Source of the DNA: Gerris lacustris
Taxonomy: Eukaryota > Arthropoda > Insecta > Hemiptera > Gerridae
Length of the DNA stretch: 64,000 bases
Assembly (NCBI GenBank): GCA_951217055.1
Contig: OX578276.1
Location: forward strand, 15,669,430-15,733,429
Direction of reading: 5' to 3'
A model generated the notes under the pieces. That model searched no databases. It had not been told where the DNA came from and was given only the letters and a program-made list of their open reading frames with translations. Of this stretch, positions 31,810 through 41,700 are shown in pieces; positions within the stretch are counted from its first letter, which is position 1, and the number at the start of each line of letters is the position of its first letter. A program made the translations under genes and the position numbers.

Positions 31810-34608
31810 TCACTCAATAAAGGGACAAGTTAAACCTATTTTGGACAAACACAAATAGTCAGGACAACGAACTAGGGCATTGATTGAGGAGACACAACGG
31901 ACAAGGGGACAACTGTCTGACAACTCCTTGATATAGAGAGGACGACCAGCTCGCCTTCCAGGAGGAAGGACAACAACTTGGTCCTGAACCAGGCAACAGA
32001 CTGTCTTCCCAGACAGGCAGTTCACCAAGAATAGAACCTCGTAAGCTTTGCGTCTCTTATATAAAGGTTCCAGACAGAGGCGTTCACACAGAGATTCATA
32101 CCCATAAAAGACACGCCGATACATATACTTCAAATAACATGTGCGAACAAAGCTGCGCTGAATATTCTCAATTGAATTAGACTTGGTTAAACCATATACA
32201 TTCCACACAGGGGGCACATATTCGAGGACTGGACGAACAATTGATTTATACAATAAAATGAAACAATTCAGAGAGAGATCGTGGGAGATCCTGCGTATCA
32301 AACCAAGCCGTTGGTTAGCCTTGCTAATCATAGCATCAAACTGACCATCGAACCTAAGTTTACAATCCAAGATAACACCCAGATCTCTCACTGAGGAAAC
32401 ACGGGGAAGAAGAACTCCATTCAAGGAGTAGGGAAAGGACAAAGGAGAGGAGGTGCGACAGAAGGAAATCACCTGGCTTTTGCCTGCATGAATCTCCATA
32501 TTGTTAAGTGTACACCACAGACAAACTAGGTCGATGCTCGCTTGGAGTTGATGACCGGAGCTAAAATTTTCAATATCAAGAGATATCTTGAGATCATCAG
32601 CGTAAAATTCAAAAGCGCAGCCTAGAAGACTCTTGCCTAAGTCGTTGACAAAAATATTAAAAAGAAGAGGACCTAGGATAGAGCCCTGATGGACACCGGA
32701 GGAAGCGGAGTAATAGGGAGAGGAAGAAAGACCAAGGCGGACGGAACAGGTGCGGGAAGAGAGATATGATTGGAACCAGAGGAAAAGAGTGGGAGCAAAG
32801 TTTAAAGAAGAGAGTTTGGAAAGAAGTACACCATGATCTACTCTATCAAAGGCCTTGACGAAATCGAAGTATATAGCATCGACCTGAGATCCATTGGAGA
32901 TAGAACAACCAACACGACTGACGAAGGAGACCAGGTTGGTACAGGTAGAACGGGAAGGACGGAAACCGTGCTGGTGAGGACTGAGGAGAGGATCAATTTG
33001 AGGGGCGAGGTAAGAGTGGATAATACGTTCAAAAACTTTACAAAAAACATTACAAAGGGATATAGGGCGGTAATTACAAACAGAGGAACGGACACCGGAT
33101 TTATATATAGGAACTATTAAAGCTGAGTTCCAAAGAGAAGGAAAAACTTTGGAATCCAAACTTGTATTGAATATATATTCAAGAATAGGTGTAAGAAAGA
33201 AGGCATAACCTTTAACAAAAAAGGCCGGAATATTGTCGTTTCCTGAGGTTTTAGAAGGTTTAAGTAGGTTAATAGCACTGTTGATGTCACTAGAGGTGAT
33301 ACGGGGGAACTGGATAATATTGGCAGAAGGGATAAGAGGAGGAGATAAAGGGTTATAGGACGAGGATTTAATAAATACAGACTTGAAGTGATCTGCAAAA
33401 ACATTGACTAGAATAGAGGGATCAGACTCCAGGGAGTTGTTGACAATGAGTTTTGGACTATCGTTATCCACTCCTCGCAAATTATTAACATAGTTCCAAA
33501 AACAATTAGTGTTGGATTTAATAGAGTTTTCAATCCGTGACTTGTGAAGCGAATAATCTTTGAAATACTGAGCTTTGGATAACTTTCTGAAAATTCTAAA
33601 TAGATTACGATGGTATTGGAGACCGGTGCGATTATATTTGCGGTTGTGGTAATTTTTTTTCTTTATAAAGAAGCGCAGAGATGACGAGTACCATTTAGGA
33701 AACCGTGACTGCTTAGTCGTAAAACTAGGTACAAAAGTATCAAGAAGATTCAGCAGGCGAGATGTAAAGATTTCCACACATTGATTGACATCTGAGTTGC
33801 TGTAGATATCGGACCAGTCAGTCGACACCAGGGCAGCAGTGAGGCCCGCATAATCGCCTGCCGCGTAGTTACGCCGTGTAGTGTTGATTGAACTAGCTTC
33901 ACGAAGATACTTAGAAAGAGGCACATGGACCAGAAGAGTAGGATGATAAGGATCTTCCTTTACTAGATAATCCAGGTTGCGAGAGACCTGAACACCGTCG
34001 TGATTGGATAGCACAAGGTCGAGGAGTCGATTCGTAGAGTTAGGAGTAGAATTGAGCTGAGAAAGATTGAGAGTCTGACATAAGTTAAACAGGGCCAGGG
34101 CTCGATCTTTTTTATCGGAACGATTGCCGAGATACGTAAGATTGTTCCAGTTGATGTGGGGAACATTGAAGTCACCCAGAAGATGAACGGCAGAAGTCGG
34201 AGGTATTAGGTGAGAGAGGGTTTCAAAAAAATTGCTGATAAAAGATATGTGAAGATGGTCGGGAAAATATACACAGCCAACGAATACTGATTTATTGTGA
34301 GCCTTAATAACTTCAACCCAAACAGATTCTACCGATCCCTCGAGATCTCTTCTTCTAACGTATTTGAGATTGTCGGAAAGAGCCAGAGCAACACCACCCC
34401 CTCGAGAACGACCAACAACAGCGCAGTCTCTATCGGTGCGCTCAACGGAGAAACGAGAGGGGAAATACATGGCATTTACACAGCTGGAATCGAACCAAGT
34501 CTCGGAAAGAGCTATGATATCGCACAAGCAAGAAGACGAGGACAGAAAAAACTCTGTAGATTTCGAACGGAGCCCTCTTACGTTCTGGTATAAGATATTT
34601 AAAGCCAT
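31810..34608 (-). CDS. LINE ORF2: endonuclease-reverse transcriptase, 932 aa
   Basis: N-terminal AP-type endonuclease: NILYQNVRGL (Asn), ALSETW (catalytic Glu), LLGDFNVPHINW, LLDLVLSNHD and DPYHPTLLVHVP (His). RT follows: IVPIYKSG..NYRPISL, then YFDFVKAFDRVDH (motif A), SGVHQGSILGPLLFN (motif B), EFYADDLKISLD (catalytic FYADD), LGVILD (motif D/E). The C-terminus has no obvious zinc knuckle or RNase H. Family role: nicks target DNA and primes reverse transcription at the nick. All catalytic motifs are present and the frame is uninterrupted, so this copy could be active. It starts 14 bp after the ORF1 stop, suggesting coupled translation. Confidence 0.95.
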   Translation of the reverse strand: MALNILYQNVRGLRSKSTEFFLSSSSCLCDIIALSETWFDSSCVNAMYFPSRFSVERTDRDCAVVGRSRGGGVALALSDNLKYVRRRDLEGSVESVWVEVIKAHNKSVFVGCVYFPDHLHISFISNFFETLSHLIPPTSAVHLLGDFNVPHINWNNLTYLGNRSDKKDRALALFNLCQTLNLSQLNSTPNSTNRLLDLVLSNHDGVQVSRNLDYLVKEDPYHPTLLVHVPLSKYLREASSINTTRRNYAAGDYAGLTAALVSTDWSDIYSNSDVNQCVEIFTSRLLNLLDTFVPSFTTKQSRFPKWYSSSLRFFIKKKNYHNRKYNRTGLQYHRNLFRIFRKLSKAQYFKDYSLHKSRIENSIKSNTNCFWNYVNNLRGVDNDSPKLIVNNSLESDPSILVNVFADHFKSVFIKSSSYNPLSPPLIPSANIIQFPRITSSDINSAINLLKPSKTSGNDNIPAFFVKGYAFFLTPILEYIFNTSLDSKVFPSLWNSALIVPIYKSGVRSSVCNYRPISLCNVFCKVFERIIHSYLAPQIDPLLSPHQHGFRPSRSTCTNLVSFVSRVGCSISNGSQVDAIYFDFVKAFDRVDHGVLLSKLSSLNFAPTLFLWFQSYLSSRTCSVRLGLSSSPYYSASSGVHQGSILGPLLFNIFVNDLGKSLLGCAFEFYADDLKISLDIENFSSGHQLQASIDLVCLWCTLNNMEIHAGKSQVISFCRTSSPLSFPYSLNGVLLPRVSSVRDLGVILDCKLRFDGQFDAMISKANQRLGLIRRISHDLSLNCFILLYKSIVRPVLEYVPPVWNVYGLTKSNSIENIQRSFVRTCYLKYMYRRVFYGYESLCERLCLEPLYKRRKAYEVLFLVNCLSGKTVCCLVQDQVVVLPPGRRAGRPLYIKELSDSCPLVRCVSSINALVRCPDYLCLSKIGLTCPFIE

Positions 34609-34622
34609 ATTATTTTAAAAAA

Positions 34623-35777
34623 TCAAACAGCCTCCACTTGGTCAACATTTTTCCAAGACATAGATTGATCGAGGCGGCCCCAGAAAGGTTTAAGTAACGT
34701 CCCAATAGGCCAGATATCTGCGTTATGTATCAAATCGAAGTCATTCTCCGAGACATCTATATGAAAGGAGGCGTATCGATCTGACCTGGTCTGGAGCCTC
34801 GTGACTACCAAGTCAGATACTTTAGTTACTTCCTTCAACACCGTAGTTATCTGATCAGTTGACGTGCTCGGGTCGAGCCGAGAAACAAATACAGGCGAAC
34901 GTCGTTTCACTGCAGATAGCTTTGATCCATTACTTTGACCGAGTAATACTGGTCGTCTCCGAGAACGAGCATTATTAGGATTGGATCGTCTGCTAACGAT
35001 AGTAAAAGGCCTGCTGTCTTCTGAACCGTTGTTGGAATTAAACAAAGTATCGGCATTTAATTGAGAGATACATGGCAATTTAGTTGTTGACGGGGTAACA
35101 TGAGGTAGCGTGGAGTAAGTGGGGGGCGTGTGCGAGGTAGTAACGCCAGACTCGGGGACGGGAGGAGGCCTTGAATCTGAGATCGTGAGTGGGGAGGCCC
35201 TCCGGAGTTGACAATGAGTTGGGGCAGTGCCACTGCCTGGCAATGAGTGAGAATCAATTATATTAGGCCCTTTAACTGCGTCACCATAACTGCGATGTTT
35301 AACACCACTACGCGAAACAGAAGTGTGCCACAGTGTACGGAGTTGAGCGTTCTCAGAGCATAAACTGTTTACCTTAGCTTCAAGGGAGCTTACCTGAGCG
35401 GATAACTTGTTAACAAGGTCGATGGAGGCTGCAGAGTTTTTTAATATTTCTAACAAAATTTCATTATTAAGAGTTACAGTATTAGAAATACTAGTAGAGC
35501 TTTTCAGGTTAAATTTAAGAGACTCACTGCTTTTCGAGGGAGTGACAATAGTGTCATCATTTTTATTAGATTTACACGAATCACAAGTGTAATTGTCAAC
35601 CATAAACTCGAACTCCCGTTCCGTTATTTTCAAACACTCACTGTGAGCACTAATACTACAGATTTTGCAAGCTATAGCATTATTTAAAGCAAATATTTGT
35701 TTCGAACAAATCTTGCAGTCATTAATCGGAATAGGCTTGTTACGAGTGCTAATAGTTCGTTCGTTCTTAGAGCCCAT
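34623..35777 (-). CDS. LINE ORF1: PHD-finger / RRM-like protein, 384 aa
   Basis: Residues about 20-70 form a PHD-type C4HC3 zinc finger (CKICSKQ, ACKICS, AHSECL, YTCDSCK). About 105-145 is a short coiled coil (LLEILKNS..VNKLSAQVSSLEAKVN). A Ser/Pro-rich linker follows, then a C-terminal RRM-like segment (VFVSRLDPSTSTDQI..SFHIDVSE..WPIGTLLKPFWG). This architecture belongs to ORF1 proteins of CR1/Jockey-group LINEs, which bind the element RNA. The ATG at 35777 is the first in frame. Confidence 0.88.
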   Translation of the reverse strand: MGSKNERTISTRNKPIPINDCKICSKQIFALNNAIACKICSISAHSECLKITEREFEFMVDNYTCDSCKSNKNDDTIVTPSKSSESLKFNLKSSTSISNTVTLNNEILLEILKNSAASIDLVNKLSAQVSSLEAKVNSLCSENAQLRTLWHTSVSRSGVKHRSYGDAVKGPNIIDSHSLPGSGTAPTHCQLRRASPLTISDSRPPPVPESGVTTSHTPPTYSTLPHVTPSTTKLPCISQLNADTLFNSNNGSEDSRPFTIVSRRSNPNNARSRRRPVLLGQSNGSKLSAVKRRSPVFVSRLDPSTSTDQITTVLKEVTKVSDLVVTRLQTRSDRYASFHIDVSENDFDLIHNADIWPIGTLLKPFWGRLDQSMSWKNVDQVEAV

Positions 35778-35900
35778 AATTAAAAGGGAGAACGTAAACA
35801 GTAAAAAATAAACAAACAGTAAAAAATATACTCATATAAATAATAATGTTCACAATTGCTCGTCCATTTTATGGTCTGTAGGAAAAGCTTAGGACCCTTA

Positions 35901-36635
35901 TAATTACCTGCGTTTGTTTGTTTGTCTTTCACGTCTGTTATTACATTCTCTGATGTGGTTACTTCCTACCCCAAACTAAAATTCACCCCTATCAGGTCGG
36001 GATATTTACCAAGTTATCCCCTAATTTCTACAATATTTTGTGTAGTAAATTGTCTTTTGCACCATAATGTAAAATCTAAAGCCCTGTAACGTGGCAAATG
36101 CTATTTAAGTGCTTCAGTTATTAATATGATTATACATACAATAATGCTAAATGCTCCGGCACAGTTAATATTAAACTCATAATTAATATAAAACTTATAA
36201 ATAATTAAATTTATCCCATGCAAATTATTTAAGTGAATTCTTTAATTATATGCAAAATGTTTTACATAAACTGTGGACTTGTGGACACAACAATAAATAA
36301 TATTATTTTATACTGTCGCATTTTCCTGAAAAGTGGAAAAAGAAATGAGCTGGAAAAACCAATTAGCTTTTAATTGTATTTGTAGAGAGAGATTTCAAGC
36401 TTCTATATGTATGAAGACATTCCCTTTTATTTATTGTTTATTTTACACCGTGGGAAACCAAGCGAAAACTTAAAGATTGTGTTTGAAGTTAAGATAAGTT
36501 TATTTGTATAGTTTTTGGAACGAAGTTTCTTATGGCACGTTCTGGAGCCCGAGAGTGAATCCAAATAAACGACCAAAATCACCGTCACAAAATCACCGTC
36601 AAGCTAAAAGCGTCACGAAATCTACGGATGACGAT
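35901..36635. other. Intergenic, nothing recognised
   Basis: AT-rich; may include the distal 5'UTR of the LINE. No coding signal. Confidence 0.45.
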
Positions 36636-36637
36636 AA

Positions 36638-36780
36638 CTTGTGTAAAACTTGACCGACTTAGTTGAAATTTGGTACACATGTTCATTTTACCAATGCCCA
36701 GACTGAGTTCGTCGGAAAACGTTATCCGCCCAAGCGTTCACGCGCAACGCTCGCGTAAACGTAAGCTTAAAAAGACGGGA
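36638..36780 (-). repeat. Degenerate copy of repeat S4
   Basis: Shares GTTGAAATTTGGTACACATG, GTTCGTCGGAAAACG and CGCAACGCTCGCGTAAACG with 49960-50110 (same strand) and 37700-37850 (opposite). Confidence 0.7.
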
Positions 36781-36917
36781 AAAAATGTTATTATGGAAGC
36801 CTGTTACTTGATTTGTTTTCATTATTTTTGTTAAATATGTCAAAAATTTCACTTTGTTTTGTAAATAAATAAAATATAATATGTAAAATTTCACCCTCCC
36901 ATCCAAGCATCAACTTA

Positions 36918-37085
36918 CCTTCAAGAGCACCTCACTCTCCTCGAAAGGTGGTTTGTAAAATGGAGGATTAAAATTAATACAGGTAAGTGTGTCAATGTTA
37001 CATTCACCCTCTGTAAACGATATTGTCCACCTGTATTCCTGAACCACGTTCCTCTTCCCACTGCCGATATCGCCAAATACCTTGG
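36918..37085 (-). other. Possible orphan exon, unknown protein
   Basis: Open minus frame containing YRWTISFTEGECNIDTLTC and PPFYKPPFEESEVLLK, ending at a perfect donor AAG|GTAAGT. Amino-acid composition looks like a real secreted or extracellular protein rather than repeat. No acceptor is certain because the Jockey fragment starts at about 37062. No partner exons found, so function and reality are open. Confidence 0.35.
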
Positions 37086-37560
37086 TCTTCACCAAGGTCG
37101 ATAAACGCCTTACATGGAATCCTCACACCAAGTTTAAAAGACAGGAGACCAACAGGCGTTACAGACAGCTCCTTCACTTACTAGACAATAGGTCTAGTCT
37201 TATACTTGAGAATAAGTTGCTCCTTTATAATTGTTTAATAAAACCAATTTGGACTTACGGCATCGAGCTATGGGGCTCCACAAAACGTTCTAACTCCCAA
37301 AGAATCCAGTCCTTACAGTCCAAAATTCTTAGAAAAATTACTAATGCCCCATTTTATGTTTCGAATCTTACACTCCATAATGACCTCAAAGTACCCTTTG
37401 TCCCCGACCTAGCTAAATCCCGCTACATTTCCTTCCATAATTCCCTTTCAAATCATGATAACCCTCTTGTCCAATCCGTATCCATCCCAACCCTCCCGGA
37501 AAATCCCCGCCGACGACTGAAGCGAAGATAGCCCAGAGATAATCTGGGGCCTTAAAATAG
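37062..37560 (+). pseudogene. Jockey-clade LINE, 3' end only
   Basis: Starts within AKYLGLH, has a one-base frameshift, then KRLTWNPHTKFKRQETNRRY, LLDNRSSLILENKLLLYNCL, LIKPIWTYGIELWGS and RIQSLQSKILRKITNAPFYV to a stop at 37529. These are the hallmark C-terminal RT/connection motifs of Jockey-clade ORF2. Everything upstream is missing: a 5'-truncated dead insertion. Confidence 0.85.
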
Positions 37561-37587
37561 AAAATGTATAAATATCTAATTGTAATA

Positions 37588-37945
37588 GCGGTGTCGCTGT
37601 TGGTTTTAGTAAAAAATGTTGTTTGAAAAAAATGTTCATCTCATCGAATAGATGATGATAGAATCTTTTCCCGTCCTGAAATTCCAATTTAATTTTTGTA
37701 CCTCTTGTTTACGCGAGCGTTGCGCGCGAACTCTTGGACGGATCACGCTGTCCAACGAACTTAGCCTGAGTATTAGTAAGAGGAACATGTATACCAAATT
37801 TCAACTAAATCGGTCAACTTTTACTCAAGTTATCGTCACACGCGTGAACGTTACTGACAGACAGACAGACAGACAGACAGACACGGAGCATATTTCGATG
37901 AATGTAGGAAGCTCGCTACGCTCGCTTCAATCAGATCAGTTTTAA
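37588..37945 (+). repeat. Dispersed repeat S4 with (GACA)n
   Basis: About 355 bp, inverted match to 49880-50230 at high identity: GGTGTCGCT, TTTTCCCGTCCTGAAATTCC, GCGAGCGTTGCGCGCGAAC, ACATGTATACCAAATTTCAA, (GACA)6, AGCTCGCTACGCTCGCTTCA. Strand arbitrary. Confidence 0.85.
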
Positions 37946-38280
37946 GATATGTTGGTTCAAAAATATTGAGCGACAGACCGACAAACAGACACGGAAGTAA
38001 AAAATGTCCCCTGAGGTCTGAAACGGATTTCTGTCTTGGAATTTTTGAAATCGGAGACATAAAATATTTTCGTTTCTCAGAACAATCACATAGCTTCCGT
38101 TACCTTCGGTATGCCTTGAAGACAAATCAAAACAATTTTGGCAGATTTAAAAGCAGGGGAAAATTAAATAAATTTGACAATAATAGTTGCCTGACCTCTG
38201 AACAGGAGTTCTGTCAAGGAATATTTGAATTGGTAGGCATAAAAGTAATATTCCGTTCTTCAGAATGAACATTGTTTAGT
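37946..38280 (+). repeat. Partial S3 repeats
   Basis: Two diverged S3 pieces: GATATGTTGGTTCAAAAATA..ACGGATTTCTGTCTTGGA and CCTGACCTCTGAACAGG..GGAATATTTGAATTGG. Confidence 0.6.
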
Positions 38281-38550
38281 TGGTAATCTCGAAAGCAAAA
38301 TGAGTAAGGATTAAATAATTAATTATTTTATGGATATTTCAATTATTTAATTGTTGCGTTAACACTTTTAATATTACATTAAAGTTACAATGTACAATAA
38401 AATTAATTATTTGTATTCAACGTAATTGGTGTATAGATATACTTATATAAGTGAAAACAGGGAATAAAAACTGCAGAATTGCGTAGTCTGTCATCATGTC
38501 TAATAATAATAATACAACTCACTGAAAAAATATAATATTTAAATATTAAT

Positions 38551-38656
38551 AGTTGAAGGTTAGAGGAAAGAAGTATATAAGTTAACTCGCATTACTGAGA
38601 AGGCTACGTTAGAGATAGCAAGTTGGTCTTCCACAGGAAATATTCACTGCTCTGCT
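38551..38656 (+). promoter_or_regulatory. OBP-B promoter / 5'UTR block
   Basis: TATA box TATATAA at 38574-38580, 77 bp before the ATG. AGTTGAAGGTTAGA upstream and AGTTGGTCTTCCACAGGAAA next to the ATG are shared with OBP-A. Confidence 0.7.
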
Positions 38657-38707
38657 ATGAACTATCTTATTATATCTACACTGCTTTCAACAGCTTTCCA
38701 TTATCAC
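38657..38707 (+). CDS. OBP-B exon 1, signal peptide
   Basis: 17 codons, donor CAC|GTAAGT, phase 0. One codon shorter than OBP-A exon 1. The first ~100 bp of intron 1 is also conserved with OBP-A. Confidence 0.92.
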
Positions 38708-41700
38708 GTAAGTAAAGTAAATGCACTTTAAAGTTCGTTCACAACTTACAAAGTCCAATTTCATTTTCCATCAATTATTAAATTTAACGATAAGAACACG
38801 GAAAAAATAGACTGTCAATTGGAGTGGCACATAGCTTCCTCGCATCCTATCTACGTACTTTATTGATTTTATACTTCTACAAACCATTATTGTCTAATTA
38901 TTGGTTTAATTGTTTCCCCCGTTTTTTTAATCTGTCAATTTTTTTTTCACACGAATTAAAGTATCAATTTAGCAAAAGTCATAGAGCGTAGAGGGTTCAA
39001 ATTAATCTGGGGCTATCAGTGGGTTACTTTCAATAAATTAAAAAAGTTTCATACTAATCAGATAAGAACTTTTGAAGCTATAGGTGTAAATAAATGTATG
39101 TTTGTGCGCATGTAAAAGAGAAACAAATAGGCGCAGAAGGTTGAAACTTATATGGGACCAACAAATGGGCTAATTATGACCTACCACCTAAAATTCATTA
39201 TAATTGAACGTGTAGTTTTTAAGATATGTTGGTTCACAAAAATTGAACGACTGACCGACCGACCCGACCGACAGACAGACAGACAGACAGACAGACACGG
39301 AAGCAAAAATGATCCCTGATATCTGAAACGGATTTCTGTCTTGGAATTTTTGAAATGGGAGACCTAATTTTTTTCGTTCTATAGAACGATCACATAGCTT
39401 CCGTTACCTTCGGTAAGCTCGGAAGCAAAATTGTTTCTCGAAAACGGTTCGGACGATTTTGATTAAAAAATAATCTAAAATGTAGTCCATTTTAATACAA
39501 ATCTAACGATAAAAGCCGTTTTCCCGGGTAAAATCTAGTTCCTGAGAAAATATCTTTAAACGCGGAGGGAGAGAGGCCGGGTTCGATTCCCCGCCGAGGA
39601 GAAGTTATTTTTGTGATATATTTTGATAAAATGTTCAATTATAATTAAATATACCAATGCAAATTAATAAAGGAAAATATTGGGTCAAGTAATTATGAAC
39701 TCGTATATGAGAAAGTGTGTCTGAGTTGTCTCTGACCGATTTTTTATAATTAAATCACAGTATAGTATTGCGGAAGTTTATTTTAATGTTCTGGCCCTAG
39801 GTGCGTAGAATGTCTTCGTTTTTTTGTTGTATTGCAGCATGCAGTTTGAACTATATTTAATGTTTTTTTTTAAACGTGTTAAATAATTATGGTTAATTGT
39901 GTTTTTTGCCTTTTTTAAAAAATTGCAATAAAATTGCTTTGTTGAATATAAGATTTATCGGTAGCACAGTAATATCTTTAAAACACATTTGAAATGGGTA
40001 ACGACGAGGCCTTTTTAACATTATTTTAATTGTTGCTTTTTGAACAGTGATTGCTGAATTTAAAGTAGTATCGCCAGTGCTTCCGCAAGCAATACTGCAA
40101 TATCAAACAACAAATAAATAAACACAATTCACAGTGCAGACGGTGAAACTCATTGAACTCCTCTCTTTTTTTATTAAATTCATGCACCCATTTTTTTGTT
40201 TGGTGTCGCTAGCCTCAAATCGTATAGAAAAAGTAATTCTTTGTCCGAGGAACAGTTATACATGCTGATAATAAAATAATTTTAAGATAAAAAAAACTTT
40301 TTATATACTACATTTTTAAATTTTCTGTTGAATCGTATGTAATGTTGATAATATAATTGTTATTGATATATAATATATAATGTTAATGAAAAAAAAAAAA
40401 AAAAAAAAATAGTTCCGAATTTATTTACTTCACATAAATGACAACCATCTAGAGAGCTGATCTTAAACCTATAAAAGGACAAATAATACGGATGAAATAA
40501 ATAACGGATGAAATAATATAAATAATAAAATCGATAAATAATATAATCGATATATTTCCTGTTTTGCTGTCATTCAATGTTTATCTCTTATTTATTTATA
40601 AAAATCACAAATTTGAAACCAGTCAAAATGAAGATTGCGTAAATATGGGATACTACAAAACAAATAAAATAATTTGCGGATTTTTTCCGAACTAACTTTC
40701 CATACAGCAAAATTTGCTGAAAACCAATTAAATTCTGCTGAAAGATGGCTACAAGTATTAAAATAATGCATTGTCATGGTGTTCTGAGCTATGCTAAAAG
40801 TTTCAAATGTCTAGCTATTCGGGAAGTTAGTTAGAAATCGATTGCCAGATTTGTACCGGACAAACAAACTAACAAGAAAGCAAGCTAATAAAAACGTAGT
40901 AATAAAAAAGATCACGAGTTGAAGAAATCACGCTGTACCTTGTCCACGTTCTGCTTGATGTCCCCAGTCCACGACAGACAGTTCACTGTCTGTGCGACCA
41001 CCCTGTCCGCGTGTAGGACCGGAGTGGTCAAACAGAAAGCGGACTGTCTGCCGCGGGGCCAGCGCGCTTCCTGTTTGACCGGGCCTTTTTAAACAAATCA
41101 AATAACAAATTGAAACAAATGCACTGAATAATTAAGGATAAGAGAAGGTTTTTCTAAGAACATCCGGAAGATTGTTTATTTTTCTATCTTTAGCAATTTA
41201 ATTAAAAGGTTACATGCAGGTTATCCTATTGAGCAGGTTTTTCTTATTATGGGCTGAGAAGATTTCCTTCAATAAAATTTTATCTATTATTTCAGGGTTG
41301 CCGTGGTGAAAATAATTTATACGTTCAGATGGCCGTACATTTTGAGGACTGTTTGAAGAACTACCCTGCAATGGTACATGGTAAGATATTAGTACTTTTT
41401 GCTTTTTGCTCTTTCAGTCCTGTTAAAATCAAAATCAGGTCACTACACGGATGGAGGGATCGGCATCTTTTCGACATCTCCATTTAACAAATAGTGTCGT
41501 TATCTCGTTTGATATCGAACAGTTTGATCGTAACATCGGATGCTAATAAGAACTGTTTGTTCCAACCAAACAGCTTACCGTCCGCGGGATCGTCACGGAC
41601 ATGCGCAATAGATAAAAGTTGTTTCAACCCTACTTGTGACAGTGCTTCGTACTGTCCCTTAACCTGTAACCCGACCAGGGATCGTTTGCGAACCGTTTAC

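Larger units (their letters stand above)
31575..35900 (-). mobile_element. Non-LTR retrotransposon with two intact ORFs
   Basis: Minus-strand LINE: 5'UTR (start uncertain, about 35900), ORF1 with a PHD finger, ORF2 with EN and RT, an AT-rich 3'UTR of about 200 bp and a tail of TAATAAATAAAAAAAATAAA type near 31575-31610. ORF1 with PHD plus APE-type EN-RT fits the CR1/Jockey group. No frameshift or stop in either ORF. It sits between the two divergent OBP genes. TSD not identified. Confidence 0.9.

Noticed and set aside
32833..34618. Plus-strand ORFs of 84-98 codons
   Set aside because: Antisense shadows of the LINE ORF2.
35057..35592. Extra ORFs within 34623-35777
   Set aside because: Shadows of LINE ORF1 in other frames.
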